Shown piece after piece: positions 31,818 through 40,897 of a DNA stretch of 46,857 nucleotides; the stretch's first letter is position 1; each line of letters opens with the position of its first letter. The position numbers and the translations under genes are program-made. The notes below the pieces were generated by a model, which was given only the letters and a program-made list of their open reading frames with translations, ran no database searches and had not been told where the DNA came from. This DNA is from Hydrogenophaga sp. (GTDB lineage: Bacteria; Pseudomonadota; Gammaproteobacteria; Burkholderiales; Burkholderiaceae_C): NCBI GenBank assembly GCA_030653975.1, contig JAURYH010000003.1:1-46857 (forward strand). Reading direction: 5' to 3'.

Positions 31818-33950
31818 ATGGAACCGATCAGCAGACACCACCCCCGGACGCCCGTGATCCCCCACACCGACTGGCTGCGACAAGCCCCCGAGAATCCGTC
31901 CGACATGGCCTTTGCCGTTCCGGCCGGCATTCGCCTGCTGCTGGGCATCCGACCCGACATTGCTCACCTCAAGACCGATCAGTTGCTCGACCGGATCGCT
32001 GTCTACGCCTGGTGGGAATCGGACAGCCGCAAGGACTATGCCGAGATGGAGTGGACGCTCACCCCCGCGGACCTGGACGCGCTCCGGGGTCTGCACGCCG
32101 ACGAACTGTTCACTCAAGGTGGCCGGGGCTTCACCCGCCTGCTGCGCGGCAACTGGCCCAGCGTGCTCGACCTGGTGCCCGGTTTTACGGCTCGAACGCG
32201 CGAAGTGGTGGTGGTCGAAACCTCGTTCACCCAGGCCCTGCCCCAGCCCTTGCGCCTGATCTGGGCCGACCGGCCCGATCTGCAGGCCAGCTACGACATC
32301 GCCCAGGTGTCCGGCCGCATCGGTTTGCTGATGTGGTGGTTCGGCTTTGGCCACAAGGAATATGTGCGTGTGGCCTGGCGGGTGGACGCTTCGCTGCGCC
32401 AATTGCGGCCCCATGGTCCGCAGGGGACCTTCCCCCTGCCGCTGTTCCTGTCCCTGATCGTCCAGGGGCGCGACGACCTCCGGAACCTGTACCCGCTCGA
32501 CACCGAAACGGGCTGGCTGGCCGCCCTCATCTGGTGGGAACAGAATGGTTTTCACGAGTTCGCCGTGCCGTCCTGGTCGCTGCGCAACCACATGGCGCTG
32601 CGCAGCCAACTGGCACAAAAAAGCGCTGCGTTCGACGCCACGCGCCACCTGACGCCCGCACCCTGCGCCCGGCCTTTGTCCTACCTGCCTTGCCTGATCT
32701 GGAGCGCGCGCGCTGACCTGAAAGCGGCGTTCGACCTGGGCAGTGCCGCGGGGTGTGATGGCCTGGAGGCCTGGTGGAAAGCCAACGGGCCAACCGAATA
32801 CACCGCCGTGATCAGCTTGTTTGAAGACCCGGCATCGCAACTGCCGGGCCTGAACATCGTCGGGTACGCCCAGTCCGTCATCGGTATCGCGGAAGACGTG
32901 CGCATGGCCGCACGCTCGGCCCAGGTCGCCGGCCTGCCCTGCTGCGTGATCGACGCCCCCATGCCCGGCCCGGCACGGCTGGACCACACGCTGGACGCCC
33001 AGATGGTGACCGCACCGGTGCATCCCGTGTCCCTTTATTGCCTGCCCCCCACGGAAATGATCCGCCTGGGGATGGAAGGCGGGCGCTCACTGCTGACGGC
33101 CGACACCTACAACATCGGGGCCTGGCACTGGGAACTGCCCGCCTGGCCCGGGTACCTGGCGGGTGTGCACCAGATGGTCGATGAGATCTGGGTGTTCAGC
33201 GAATACGTGGGCACCGCTTTCGCCCGGCTGGGCGACAAGCCGGTGCGGCGCATGCCACTGGCGGTGGAACTGCCCGCCATCGCGGGCCCCGACCGGAACG
33301 CGCTGGGTCTGCCAGCCGACAAGTTCCTGTTCCTGGTGATGTTCGACGGCAATTCCTGGCTGTCGCGCAAGAACCCGGTGGGAGCGGTGCGCGCCTTCAA
33401 GGCCGCCTTCCCTGCCGACCGCGGGGTCGGTCTGGTGATCAAGGCCATGGGCCAGGGGAACAATGCCGCGGGGTGGCAGGCCATGCTCACCGAGATCGCG
33501 GGCGATGACCGGGTGGTGGTGATCGACCAGACCCTGTCCCGCCCCGATGTGACCCGGCTGATGGCATCGTGCGATGCCTATGTTTCGCTGCACCGCTCCG
33601 AAGGCTTCGGCCGCATCATCGCCGAGGCCATGCTGCTGGGTGTTACCACCGTGGTGACGGATTTTTCGGGCAACGCCGATTTCTGTACGGCCGATACCAG
33701 CTACCTGGTCCGTGGCGAACGGGTTCCGCTGGACAAGGACGAATACCTGTTCGCCGACGGCCAGTTCTGGTGCGACCCCGACCTCTCGCTGGCGAGCCGG
33801 CAGATGGTCCGACTGCGGGAAGACCAGGCCGAGCGCACACGGCTGGCCGCCAATGCCCAGAAGAACATCGCGGAAAATTACTCTATTGAGGCCGTGGCCC
33901 GGGCCTACAAGACCCGCCTGCAGCAGTTGCGCCAAGACCACCGGATTTGA
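31818..33950 (+). CDS. Glycosyltransferase family 4 with four N-terminal WW...EY repeats
   Basis: A 710-residue protein. The C-terminal half (about 345-710) is a GT4: 'LNIVGYAQSVIGIAEDVRM' (345-363), 'LFLVMFDGNSWLSRKNP' near 507-523, and E-x7-E with E595 and E603 in 'EGFGRIIAEAM'. The N-terminal ~340 residues contain four diverged copies of one unit of the form R-x-D-L/I...WW...G-x-x-E/D-Y/F...W, with the WW pairs at 65-66, 173-174, 239-240 and 319-320. I do not recognise this N-terminal region as a named domain; binding of acceptor or partner is a guess. The gene follows a possible promoter and opens the second half of the locus. Confidence 0.85.
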   Translation: MEPISRHHPRTPVIPHTDWLRQAPENPSDMAFAVPAGIRLLLGIRPDIAHLKTDQLLDRIAVYAWWESDSRKDYAEMEWTLTPADLDALRGLHADELFTQGGRGFTRLLRGNWPSVLDLVPGFTARTREVVVVETSFTQALPQPLRLIWADRPDLQASYDIAQVSGRIGLLMWWFGFGHKEYVRVAWRVDASLRQLRPHGPQGTFPLPLFLSLIVQGRDDLRNLYPLDTETGWLAALIWWEQNGFHEFAVPSWSLRNHMALRSQLAQKSAAFDATRHLTPAPCARPLSYLPCLIWSARADLKAAFDLGSAAGCDGLEAWWKANGPTEYTAVISLFEDPASQLPGLNIVGYAQSVIGIAEDVRMAARSAQVAGLPCCVIDAPMPGPARLDHTLDAQMVTAPVHPVSLYCLPPTEMIRLGMEGGRSLLTADTYNIGAWHWELPAWPGYLAGVHQMVDEIWVFSEYVGTAFARLGDKPVRRMPLAVELPAIAGPDRNALGLPADKFLFLVMFDGNSWLSRKNPVGAVRAFKAAFPADRGVGLVIKAMGQGNNAAGWQAMLTEIAGDDRVVVIDQTLSRPDVTRLMASCDAYVSLHRSEGFGRIIAEAMLLGVTTVVTDFSGNADFCTADTSYLVRGERVPLDKDEYLFADGQFWCDPDLSLASRQMVRLREDQAERTRLAANAQKNIAENYSIEAVARAYKTRLQQLRQDHRI

Positions 33951-33965
33951 GACCACACAGTGAAC

Positions 33966-36098
33966 ATGCCCATCCACACAGAAACGGCCCTTTCGACTGC
34001 GGCGCCCGCGGACACCCCTGTACAGAAGCTGAACGAGTTGTCCGAGGCCGTCAAGGACCGCGACCAGCAACTGGTCGAGCTGTTGCAGGACTACACCGAA
34101 CGCAACCACCAGCTGGTGTCTGCCTACCAGGTCATTGCCACGCAGAACCAGGAGATCCTGGCCCAGCAGAGCACCGTGAAGGAGATCCGGGCCCACCTGG
34201 ACCGCAGCCTGCAAGACATCTACCGCTCCAGCAGTTGGCGGATCACGGCGCCGTTGCGTGCCATCAGTGCGGCCATTCAGAAGCTGCGACGCGGCACGCC
34301 TGCGGCACCTGACCTGGCGCTGGCGCCCTCCGTGGAAGCCGACGGAGCAAGCCCCAAGGTGAGCGCCGATGACCGGCGCAACTACCTGGAGTGGGTGCGC
34401 CGCTACGACACGCCCGATGCGGCGGCCATGGAGGTGATGCGCCAACAGGTCGCCGCGCTGAAGACATTGCCCAGGGTGTCGGTGGTCATGCCCACCTATA
34501 ACGCCAACCTGGTCTGGCTGGGTGAGGCCATCCAGTCGGTAAAAGACCAGCTCTATCCGCACTGGGATCTGTGCATCGCCGACGACGCCTCCACCGACTC
34601 CGCCGTGCGGCCGTTCCTGGAGCAGCTCGCGGCCGAAGATGCGCGCATCAAGCTGGTCTTCAGGCCAACAAACGGCCACATTTCGGCCGCGACCAACAGC
34701 GCGCTGGACGAGGCCACGGGTGACTGGATCACCTTCCTCGACCACGACGACCTGCTGCCCCCGCATGCCCTCTTCTACATGGTGCGCTCGATCGAGGCCA
34801 ACCCCGACGCCCGGATGATCTACTCCGACGAGGACAAGCTCGACGAGAAGGGCCGGCGTTTCGACCCGTATTTCAAATGCGACTGGAACCCGGACCTGTT
34901 CTATTCGCACAACCTGGTCACGCACCTGGCGTTCTACCGCAAGGACCTGATCGCGCAGACCGGCGGCCTGCGCGAAGCCTACGCGGGCGCCCAGGACTAC
35001 GACCTGGTGCTGCGTGCCATCGAGCACATCACGCCCGAGCAGATCGTGCACGTGCCCTTCATCCTCTACCACTGGCGCGCCCACGCGGGCAGCACGGCCA
35101 CAGCCGACCTGAACATCAAGCCTTACGCCATGCTGGCCGGCGAGCGTGCCCTGAACGACCACTTCAAGCGCATCGGCGTTCGAGCGCGCGCCCAGTTCGT
35201 GGGGCATGGCTACCGGGCGCGCTACAAGCTGCCCGATGTGCCGCCGCTGGTGAGCATCATCATCCCCACGCGCAACATGGTGCACTTGGTGAAGGTGTGC
35301 ATCGAGAGCATCAAGGCCAAGACGCGCTACAAGAACTACGAAATCATCCTGATGGACAACGGCTCGGACGACCCGGCCGCACTGGCCTACTTCGCCGAAC
35401 AGGCCCAGGCCGACAACTTCCGGGTCATCCGCGACGACTCGCCGTTCTGCTACTCCGCCATCAACAATCTGGGCGCCCGCGAAGCCCGGGGCGAGATCCT
35501 GGTGTTCCTCAACAACGACATCGAGATCATCACGCACGAATGGCTGGACGAACTGGTCAGCCAGGCCTGCCGCCCGGGCATCGGGGCCGTGGGCGCGCGG
35601 CTGCTCTACCCCAACGGCATGCTGCAGCACGCCGGCATCGTGCTCGGCATCGGTGGCTGGGCCGGTCATTCGCACAAGGGGTTTTCGTCGCTGGCCCTCG
35701 GCTACGTGGGGCGTGCCTCGCTGATCAGCTCGTTCAGCGCCGTCACCGGGGCCTGCCTGGCGGTGCAGAAGCAGCATTTCATGAAAGTGGGCGGCTTTGA
35801 CGAGGTGCACCTGCGCGTGGCCTGCAACGACGTGGACCTGTGCCTGAAGTTCACCGAGATCGGCCTGCGCAACATCTACACGCCGTTCGCATCGCTGTTC
35901 CACCACGAGTCCGCCACCCGCGGCTACGAAGACACGCCGGAGAAAATGGCGCGCTTCCAGCAAGAGGTGCGCTACATGTGGTCGCGCTGGCCGGCCCTCA
36001 TGGCCCGTGACCCGGCCTACAGCCCCAACCTGACGCTGGACCACGAGGACTTCGGTCTCGCCTGGCCGCCCCGCGTGGCTCATGCCTACGCCAATTGA
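33966..36098 (+). CDS. Double GT2 glycosyltransferase with N-terminal coiled coil
   Basis: A 710-residue protein. Residues about 17-85 are polar and heptad-like (coiled coil), then 'SSSWRITAPLRAISAAI' (88-104). Two GT-A domains follow: the first from 'VSVVMPTYNANLVWLG' (about 176) with 'FLDHDDLLPPHALFY' near 257; the second from 'VSIIIPTRNMVHLVKV' (about 429) with 'FLNNDIEIITHEWLDEL' near 517 and 'VACNDVDLCLKFTEIG' near 618. It can add two sugars in succession at the cytoplasmic face. A GTG at 33960, two codons earlier, is an alternative start; neither has a clear ribosome-binding site. The C-terminus overlaps the first possible start codons of the next gene. Confidence 0.88.
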   Translation: MPIHTETALSTAAPADTPVQKLNELSEAVKDRDQQLVELLQDYTERNHQLVSAYQVIATQNQEILAQQSTVKEIRAHLDRSLQDIYRSSSWRITAPLRAISAAIQKLRRGTPAAPDLALAPSVEADGASPKVSADDRRNYLEWVRRYDTPDAAAMEVMRQQVAALKTLPRVSVVMPTYNANLVWLGEAIQSVKDQLYPHWDLCIADDASTDSAVRPFLEQLAAEDARIKLVFRPTNGHISAATNSALDEATGDWITFLDHDDLLPPHALFYMVRSIEANPDARMIYSDEDKLDEKGRRFDPYFKCDWNPDLFYSHNLVTHLAFYRKDLIAQTGGLREAYAGAQDYDLVLRAIEHITPEQIVHVPFILYHWRAHAGSTATADLNIKPYAMLAGERALNDHFKRIGVRARAQFVGHGYRARYKLPDVPPLVSIIIPTRNMVHLVKVCIESIKAKTRYKNYEIILMDNGSDDPAALAYFAEQAQADNFRVIRDDSPFCYSAINNLGAREARGEILVFLNNDIEIITHEWLDELVSQACRPGIGAVGARLLYPNGMLQHAGIVLGIGGWAGHSHKGFSSLALGYVGRASLISSFSAVTGACLAVQKQHFMKVGGFDEVHLRVACNDVDLCLKFTEIGLRNIYTPFASLFHHESATRGYEDTPEKMARFQQEVRYMWSRWPALMARDPAYSPNLTLDHEDFGLAWPPRVAHAYAN

Positions 36099-36147
36099 AA
36101 TGTATGAAACAGGCCGTGACGGCGCCACGGTTTTCCATCAAGATGGC

Positions 36148-37830
36148 ATGGCAACATCACTGAACAACATGAATCAAAAAAAAGATCTGTGGCCCGCCTT
36201 GCTGCTGATCGTCTTTCTGATGCTGCAGGCCGTGGTGTTCGCCCGCAACACCCCGTTGAGCTATCCACCCGATGAAGTGCCGCACCTGTCGTATGTGTGG
36301 GACAGCATCAATTCGACCTACCTCCTGCCCAACTATGGCAGCGGCACCATCCTCGGTTTTGGTCAGCCAAACTACCTGAGCCACCCGCCGCTGTACTACT
36401 CGATCCTGGGTGCCGCGGGGAAGCTGTTTTCACTCGACCCCAAGCTGGACTACTTCACGTTCCGGCTTTTTAGCGTGGCCTTTTTTGGTCTGGCGCTTTT
36501 TTTCTCGGTCCTGACCGCAGACCGACTAGGCATGGAGCGCAGCGCCACCTACATCAGTCTGTTTGCCTGCTCGGCCATCCCGATGGTGGGGTACCTGGCG
36601 GGCAGCGTCAACAACGACGCACTGCTCTACCTCGGGTTCGCGATCACCTTTTACGGTATGGCAAGGGTGGCGAGCGATCCTCGCCAAAACCTGTCTTGGT
36701 CGCTGTTTTTCATTGTGCTGGGCCTGTTGATCGTCTTCCTGACCAAGGCCACCGGCATGGCGATGCTCGTTTTCTTCGGACTGATCTACGCAGTGCTCAA
36801 CTGGCGCCACCTGCGCGATGCGCTGGCCACCCGTTCCGTCTGGATCGCGCTCGCCGTGTTTCTCGCGGTGACGGGCGGATATTACGCCTTCACCTACCTG
36901 ACCCATCATTCGCTCTTTCCCAAGGCCGGCAATCTGTATCAGGCTACCGTCGTCGAAAATCCGATGAGTTTCCAAGCCTACGCCATGGACTTCTACCATT
37001 CGATGACCAGGAGATTCCCGATCATCTTCTCGCACCTGAGCGTGGCCCCCATTCATGAAAAGCTGACGACCGTCTTCTTCGCCATGCTGGGCCTGCCACT
37101 GGCAGGCTGGATGGTGATGCGGTTTTCACCCGACATTGCCGCCGCGAAAAGACCTTTGGTCAAACTGTTCGATGCGTTGGCGATGGCGATCGCGCTGATG
37201 CTGGCCATCCACATTTACCTTGGTTACAGGGCTTACACCCAAACGGGCGTGTTGTCCGGCTTCCAGCCCCGGTACTATCTTTTCCTGATCCCGCTGGTGT
37301 GGTTCCCATTTTTTTCTCTGTGCAGACCGGGGTGGTTCAAGCAGCTCATGACCGGAGCGTTCGCTCTATTGAGCGTGATCGTGTTCTGGTCGTCGGTGCC
37401 TTTCACGCAACAAAAACAGTACGAAGCGCTGCTGGATCTGGGGCCCACATTCGAATACACCGAACGCACCTACGAGAGCTTTGGCCCCCTGCGCTTCGCG
37501 CTGCGCCAGGAGGTCGTGGGCAACGTCGACGAGCTCACGATCGAAGATGGCCTGCTGCGGGCCCGTGGCTGGGTGTTTGACACGGTGCACCACGCCCGCA
37601 TTCAACGACTCTGGGTGCTCGCGCGCGAGGACTACATCACGTCAATCAAGCCCTATTCACAACGTCCCGATGTGGCCAAGGCGCTGGGCGTCGGCGCGGC
37701 GGTCAACTCGGGTTTTGCGTTCGCCATCAAGAACCTGCCCAGGGATCTGACGCCTTGCGATATCCATTTGCTGGTGGAGTTTCACGATGAAACCATGGGG
37801 AATCTGAAGTCCGCTCAGTGCGCAAACTGA
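36148..37830 (+). CDS. GT-C-like polytopic glycosyltransferase with C-terminal soluble domain
   Basis: A 560-residue membrane protein with about ten hydrophobic segments. The first periplasmic loop carries 'SYPPDEVPHLSYVWD', with D42, E43 and H46 as in GT39/ArnT-like and DUF2142-like proteins; 'YLSHPPLYYSILG' follows. After the last helix, about residues 430-560 form a soluble beta-like domain with 'ARGWVFDTVHHARIQRLWVL' and 'RPDVAKALG'. It likely transfers a sugar from an undecaprenyl-phosphate carrier in the periplasm. In-frame ATGs at 36082, 36100 and 36169 are also possible; 36148 is chosen as a compromise with a weak AAGATGG upstream. The GT2 downstream is its probable donor-making partner. 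Confidence 0.78.
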   Translation: MATSLNNMNQKKDLWPALLLIVFLMLQAVVFARNTPLSYPPDEVPHLSYVWDSINSTYLLPNYGSGTILGFGQPNYLSHPPLYYSILGAAGKLFSLDPKLDYFTFRLFSVAFFGLALFFSVLTADRLGMERSATYISLFACSAIPMVGYLAGSVNNDALLYLGFAITFYGMARVASDPRQNLSWSLFFIVLGLLIVFLTKATGMAMLVFFGLIYAVLNWRHLRDALATRSVWIALAVFLAVTGGYYAFTYLTHHSLFPKAGNLYQATVVENPMSFQAYAMDFYHSMTRRFPIIFSHLSVAPIHEKLTTVFFAMLGLPLAGWMVMRFSPDIAAAKRPLVKLFDALAMAIALMLAIHIYLGYRAYTQTGVLSGFQPRYYLFLIPLVWFPFFSLCRPGWFKQLMTGAFALLSVIVFWSSVPFTQQKQYEALLDLGPTFEYTERTYESFGPLRFALRQEVVGNVDELTIEDGLLRARGWVFDTVHHARIQRLWVLAREDYITSIKPYSQRPDVAKALGVGAAVNSGFAFAIKNLPRDLTPCDIHLLVEFHDETMGNLKSAQCAN

Positions 37831-37893
37831 CGCCCACCGCCCCCAGTCCGTCACCCATTTCCCATCTTGTCACTTTCCGTTCGGAGCGTCAGC

Positions 37894-38844
37894 TTGAAAC
37901 TCATCATCCAGATCCCCTGCTACAACGAAGCCGAAACCCTGGGCATTGCCCTGTCGGCACTGCCCCGGCAGGTCCCCGGGTTCGACAGCGTTGAATGGCT
38001 GATCATTGACGACGGCAGCACCGACGACACCGTCAAAGTGGCGTTGAGTCATGGTGTCGACCACGTGGTCCGGCACACGCGCAACCAGGGTCTGGCCCGT
38101 GGTTTCATGAATGGACTGCAAGCCTGCCTGGAACACGGTGCCGACGTCATCGTCAACACCGATGCCGACAACCAGTACCAGGCCGACGACATCCCCCTGC
38201 TGACGGCGCCCATCGTCAATGGCAAGGCCGACATCGTCATCGGTGCCCGCCCCATCCAGGCGATCGAGCACTTCAGCCCGATCAAGAAGTTGTTGCAAAA
38301 GCTGGGCAGCTGGGTGGTGCGTGTGGCCAGCAAGACCAGCATTCCCGACGCGCCGAGCGGTTTCCGTGCCATGAGCCGCTCAGCGGCGCAGCGGCTGACC
38401 GTGTTCAGCGACTACACCTACACCCTGGAAACCATCATCCAGGCCGGCCAGAAGAACATGGCCATCACCTCGGTGCCCATCCGGGTCAACGGCGATCTGC
38501 GCCCCTCCCGCCTGGTCAAAAGCATTTCTTCGTACATCCGGCGCAGCATCGTCACCATCATCCGCGTCTTTGTCATCTACCGGCCGTTCCGTTTCTTCGC
38601 GTCGATCGGCATCACCCTCTTTGGCCTGGGCTTTCTGATCGGCATGCGCTTTGTCTACAAGTGGCTCACTTCCGAATACGGCTACGACGGTCATGTGCAG
38701 TCCTTGATCCTCGCCAGCTCGCTGATGGTCATCGGTTTTCAAACCATCCTGATCGCTTTCGTGGCCGATTTGCTCTCGGCCAACCGCAAGCTGCTGGAAG
38801 AAATCCGATCGATGACGCTACAGAACCGGGATGTGCTGCGCTGA
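37894..38844 (+). CDS. Polyprenyl-phosphate glycosyltransferase (DPM1/ArnC-like GT2)
   Basis: A 316-residue GT2 with 'LIIQIPCYNEAETLGIAL' (2-19), 'EWLIIDDGSTDDTV' (about 33-46), 'RHTRNQGLARGFMNGL', 'DVIVNTDADNQYQADDI' (about 84-100) and 'IPDAPSGFRAMSR', then two C-terminal hydrophobic segments (about 225-250 and 268-295). This matches enzymes that load a sugar onto undecaprenyl or dolichyl phosphate. TTG 37894 is chosen because GGAG at 37883-37886 lies seven bases upstream and the catalytic fold begins immediately; TTG 37867 would add nine residues. Pairing with the GT-C-like gene just upstream suggests a second periplasmic glycosylation module. Confidence 0.88.
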   Translation: MKLIIQIPCYNEAETLGIALSALPRQVPGFDSVEWLIIDDGSTDDTVKVALSHGVDHVVRHTRNQGLARGFMNGLQACLEHGADVIVNTDADNQYQADDIPLLTAPIVNGKADIVIGARPIQAIEHFSPIKKLLQKLGSWVVRVASKTSIPDAPSGFRAMSRSAAQRLTVFSDYTYTLETIIQAGQKNMAITSVPIRVNGDLRPSRLVKSISSYIRRSIVTIIRVFVIYRPFRFFASIGITLFGLGFLIGMRFVYKWLTSEYGYDGHVQSLILASSLMVIGFQTILIAFVADLLSANRKLLEEIRSMTLQNRDVLR

Positions 38845-38876
38845 GCGCGACGGCCTCTGATCAACACAGCACCACG

Positions 38877-39965
38877 ATGCAGCCAGTGACCCGTCCCGTC
38901 GCCGAACACCGCACGAGCCCGCGCATCGACTGGATTGATGCGGCCAAGGGGCTGGGTATCGTGCTGATCGTGATCGGCCACATCTATTCGGTCGCAGAGC
39001 CTTCGCCGCTCTATGTGTTCATCTACGCCTTTCACGTCCCCCTGTTTTTCTTCATTGCCGGTCTGACCTACCGGTTCGATCCGCCCGCCCTCCCGGCCTT
39101 TTTCCGCAAGAAGTTCCGTGCCCTGCTGGTGCCCTACCTGTGTTACGCCGCACTGGGCTACCTTTTTTACCTCGCGGGCTACTGGGCGGCGGCCCGTTCC
39201 GGGCTGAAGCTGGAGCAGTTCAACCACGGCCTGCTCACGCCCTTCCTGGGCATTTTTTACGGATCGCTGGGTGACGGCCATCTGGTCAACACGCCGGTCT
39301 GGTTTGTCATCGCCCTGTTTTGCACCCTGATGATCGGCCACCTGCTCCGGAGCCTGATCCCGTCCTTCGCGCTGAGGATGCTCATCGCCTTGCTGCTGGC
39401 CGCAAGCGCCCAAGCCGTGGCGCCGCACATGAAGCTGCCTTTCAGCCTTGGTCCGGCCCTGGTTGGTCTGGTGTTCTTCGAGGCTGGCGTAGCGTTCCAG
39501 GGTCTCGCACGCGCGGGCTGGCCGACTGCCGGGTGGCGCTGGGCCGGGTTCGTCGGGTGCCTGCTGATCAGCCTGTTCAGCCAGATCAACGGCTTCGTGA
39601 CCATGGCAGACACCCGGTTGGGCCACCCCGCGTTCTTTCTCCTGTTCGCGTTCAGCGGGCTGTTCATGGTCCTGGCCCTGGTGCAGTTGCTGGGAAACAA
39701 CGGTCGTTTCCTGGCCTGGATCGGGCGCTACAGCCTGTCCATCATGCTGATCCACATGCTGATCATCAAATCGGTCAAGGTGGTGCTCGCGGGCGTGTTG
39801 TCGATGCCGATCCGGGAGATCGAGACCAGCGTGGGCCTGGGTCTGCTGGTCCTGGCGGCCACCGCCGTGCTCCTGATCCCGGTGGTCGCGGTGATGGAAA
39901 ACGCGCTCGCGTTCAGCCTGGGCAAAACCGGCGCTGTCCGCCTCACCGCAGGGGGCCGGGCTTGA
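38877..39965 (+). CDS. Acyltransferase family 3 membrane protein
   Basis: A 362-residue polytopic protein with about ten helices. 'RIDWIDAAKGLGIVLIVIGHIYSV' (about 16-39) and 'FIYAFHVPLFFFIAGLTYRF' (about 47-66) carry the conserved histidines and the FxxPxFFxxAG pattern of acyltransferase-3 (OafA/WecH-like) enzymes. It would O- or N-acetylate a sugar of the glycan at the membrane, from cytoplasmic acetyl-CoA. ATG 38877 begins just before the conserved core; the frame is open upstream but overlaps the previous gene. The stop overlaps the next gene's TTG start. Confidence 0.88.
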   Translation: MQPVTRPVAEHRTSPRIDWIDAAKGLGIVLIVIGHIYSVAEPSPLYVFIYAFHVPLFFFIAGLTYRFDPPALPAFFRKKFRALLVPYLCYAALGYLFYLAGYWAAARSGLKLEQFNHGLLTPFLGIFYGSLGDGHLVNTPVWFVIALFCTLMIGHLLRSLIPSFALRMLIALLLAASAQAVAPHMKLPFSLGPALVGLVFFEAGVAFQGLARAGWPTAGWRWAGFVGCLLISLFSQINGFVTMADTRLGHPAFFLLFAFSGLFMVLALVQLLGNNGRFLAWIGRYSLSIMLIHMLIIKSVKVVLAGVLSMPIREIETSVGLGLLVLAATAVLLIPVVAVMENALAFSLGKTGAVRLTAGGRA

Positions 39966-40897
39966 TCGCCGTGACCGGTGCCAGCGGCTTTGTGGGGCGT
40001 GCGTTGTGCCAGGCCCTGGCCGGTCAGGGCGTGCCGTTCCGCGCCTTGGTCCGAACACCCGATGCCACCCTGCCCCAGGCCTGGGTGGTCGGTGACATGG
40101 GTCCCGACACCGACTGGACCGCTGCCTTGCAGGGCGTCAGCTGCATCGTCCACTGCGCCGCGCGGGTCCATGTGATGCACGACACCGAAACAGATCCCCT
40201 GACAGCGTTTCGGCGGGTGAACGTGGACGGCACGCGTCAACTGGCGGACTCGGCGGCGCGCGCCGGTGTCCGGAGGCTGGTGTTCCTGAGTTCGCTCAAG
40301 GTGCTCGGTGAGCAGACCGCGCCGGGCCTGCGCTTCAACAGCGATACGCCCCCGGCACCGGAGGACGCCTACGGTCGCTCCAAATGGGAAGCCGAGCAGG
40401 CCTTGTGGGCCGTTTCAAAACTCACAGGCCTGGAAGTCGTGGTGGTCCGTCCGCCGCTGGTGCACGGGCCCGGGGTGAAAGCCAATTTCCTGCGATTGAT
40501 GCAAGCGGTGGCACGCGGTCTGCCCCTGCCATTCGGCCAGGTACACAACCAGCGCTCCTTGCTGGCACTGGGCAACCTGACCGACCTGCTGCAGTTGTGC
40601 ACCTGGCACCCTGACGCGCCCGGACAGGCCTTCCTTGCTTCGGACGATCAGGATGTCTCGACCCCCGATCTGGTGCGTGAACTGGCCGCCGCCATGGGAC
40701 GATCGCCCCGGTTGCTGCCGGTGCCTGTCAGCTGGCTGCGCTGGGCAGGTCGCCTGACGGGACGCCTGCACCAGATTGAGCGCCTGATCGGTTCTCTGCA
40801 GGTGGACATCGGGCATACTAGAGAGGTTTTGGACTGGTCCCCCCGATTGACACTGAAGCAGGGTTTGCGGCTCACCGTGCAGGATTTCGCCAGATGA
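39962..40897 (+). CDS. NAD-dependent sugar epimerase/4-ketoreductase (WbpV/WreQ-like)
   Basis: A 311-residue SDR with 'AVTGASGFVGRALCQAL' (3-19), 'CIVHCAARVHVMHD' (61-74), 'VFLSSLKVLGE' (107-117) and Y137/K141 in 'AYGRSK'. The 'HCAARVHVM' and 'SSLKVxGE' pair is characteristic of the branch containing WbpV and WreQ, which reduce UDP-4-keto-6-deoxy-HexNAc to UDP-QuiNAc or a relative. The two following genes encode an initiating transferase and a WbpM-type dehydratase, the same trio as wbpV-L-M or wreQ/U/V. Start is TTG 39962, overlapping the previous stop (TTGA); GTG 39971 is a shorter alternative. Confidence 0.85.
   Translation: MIAVTGASGFVGRALCQALAGQGVPFRALVRTPDATLPQAWVVGDMGPDTDWTAALQGVSCIVHCAARVHVMHDTETDPLTAFRRVNVDGTRQLADSAARAGVRRLVFLSSLKVLGEQTAPGLRFNSDTPPAPEDAYGRSKWEAEQALWAVSKLTGLEVVVVRPPLVHGPGVKANFLRLMQAVARGLPLPFGQVHNQRSLLALGNLTDLLQLCTWHPDAPGQAFLASDDQDVSTPDLVRELAAAMGRSPRLLPVPVSWLRWAGRLTGRLHQIERLIGSLQVDIGHTREVLDWSPRLTLKQGLRLTVQDFAR

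Noticed and set aside
33087..36128. Over 1000-codon open frame on the minus strand
   Set aside because: It lies opposite two clear glycosyltransferase genes with catalytic motifs; the reverse product is low-complexity (His/Val/Gln/Gly-rich) and has no domain signature.
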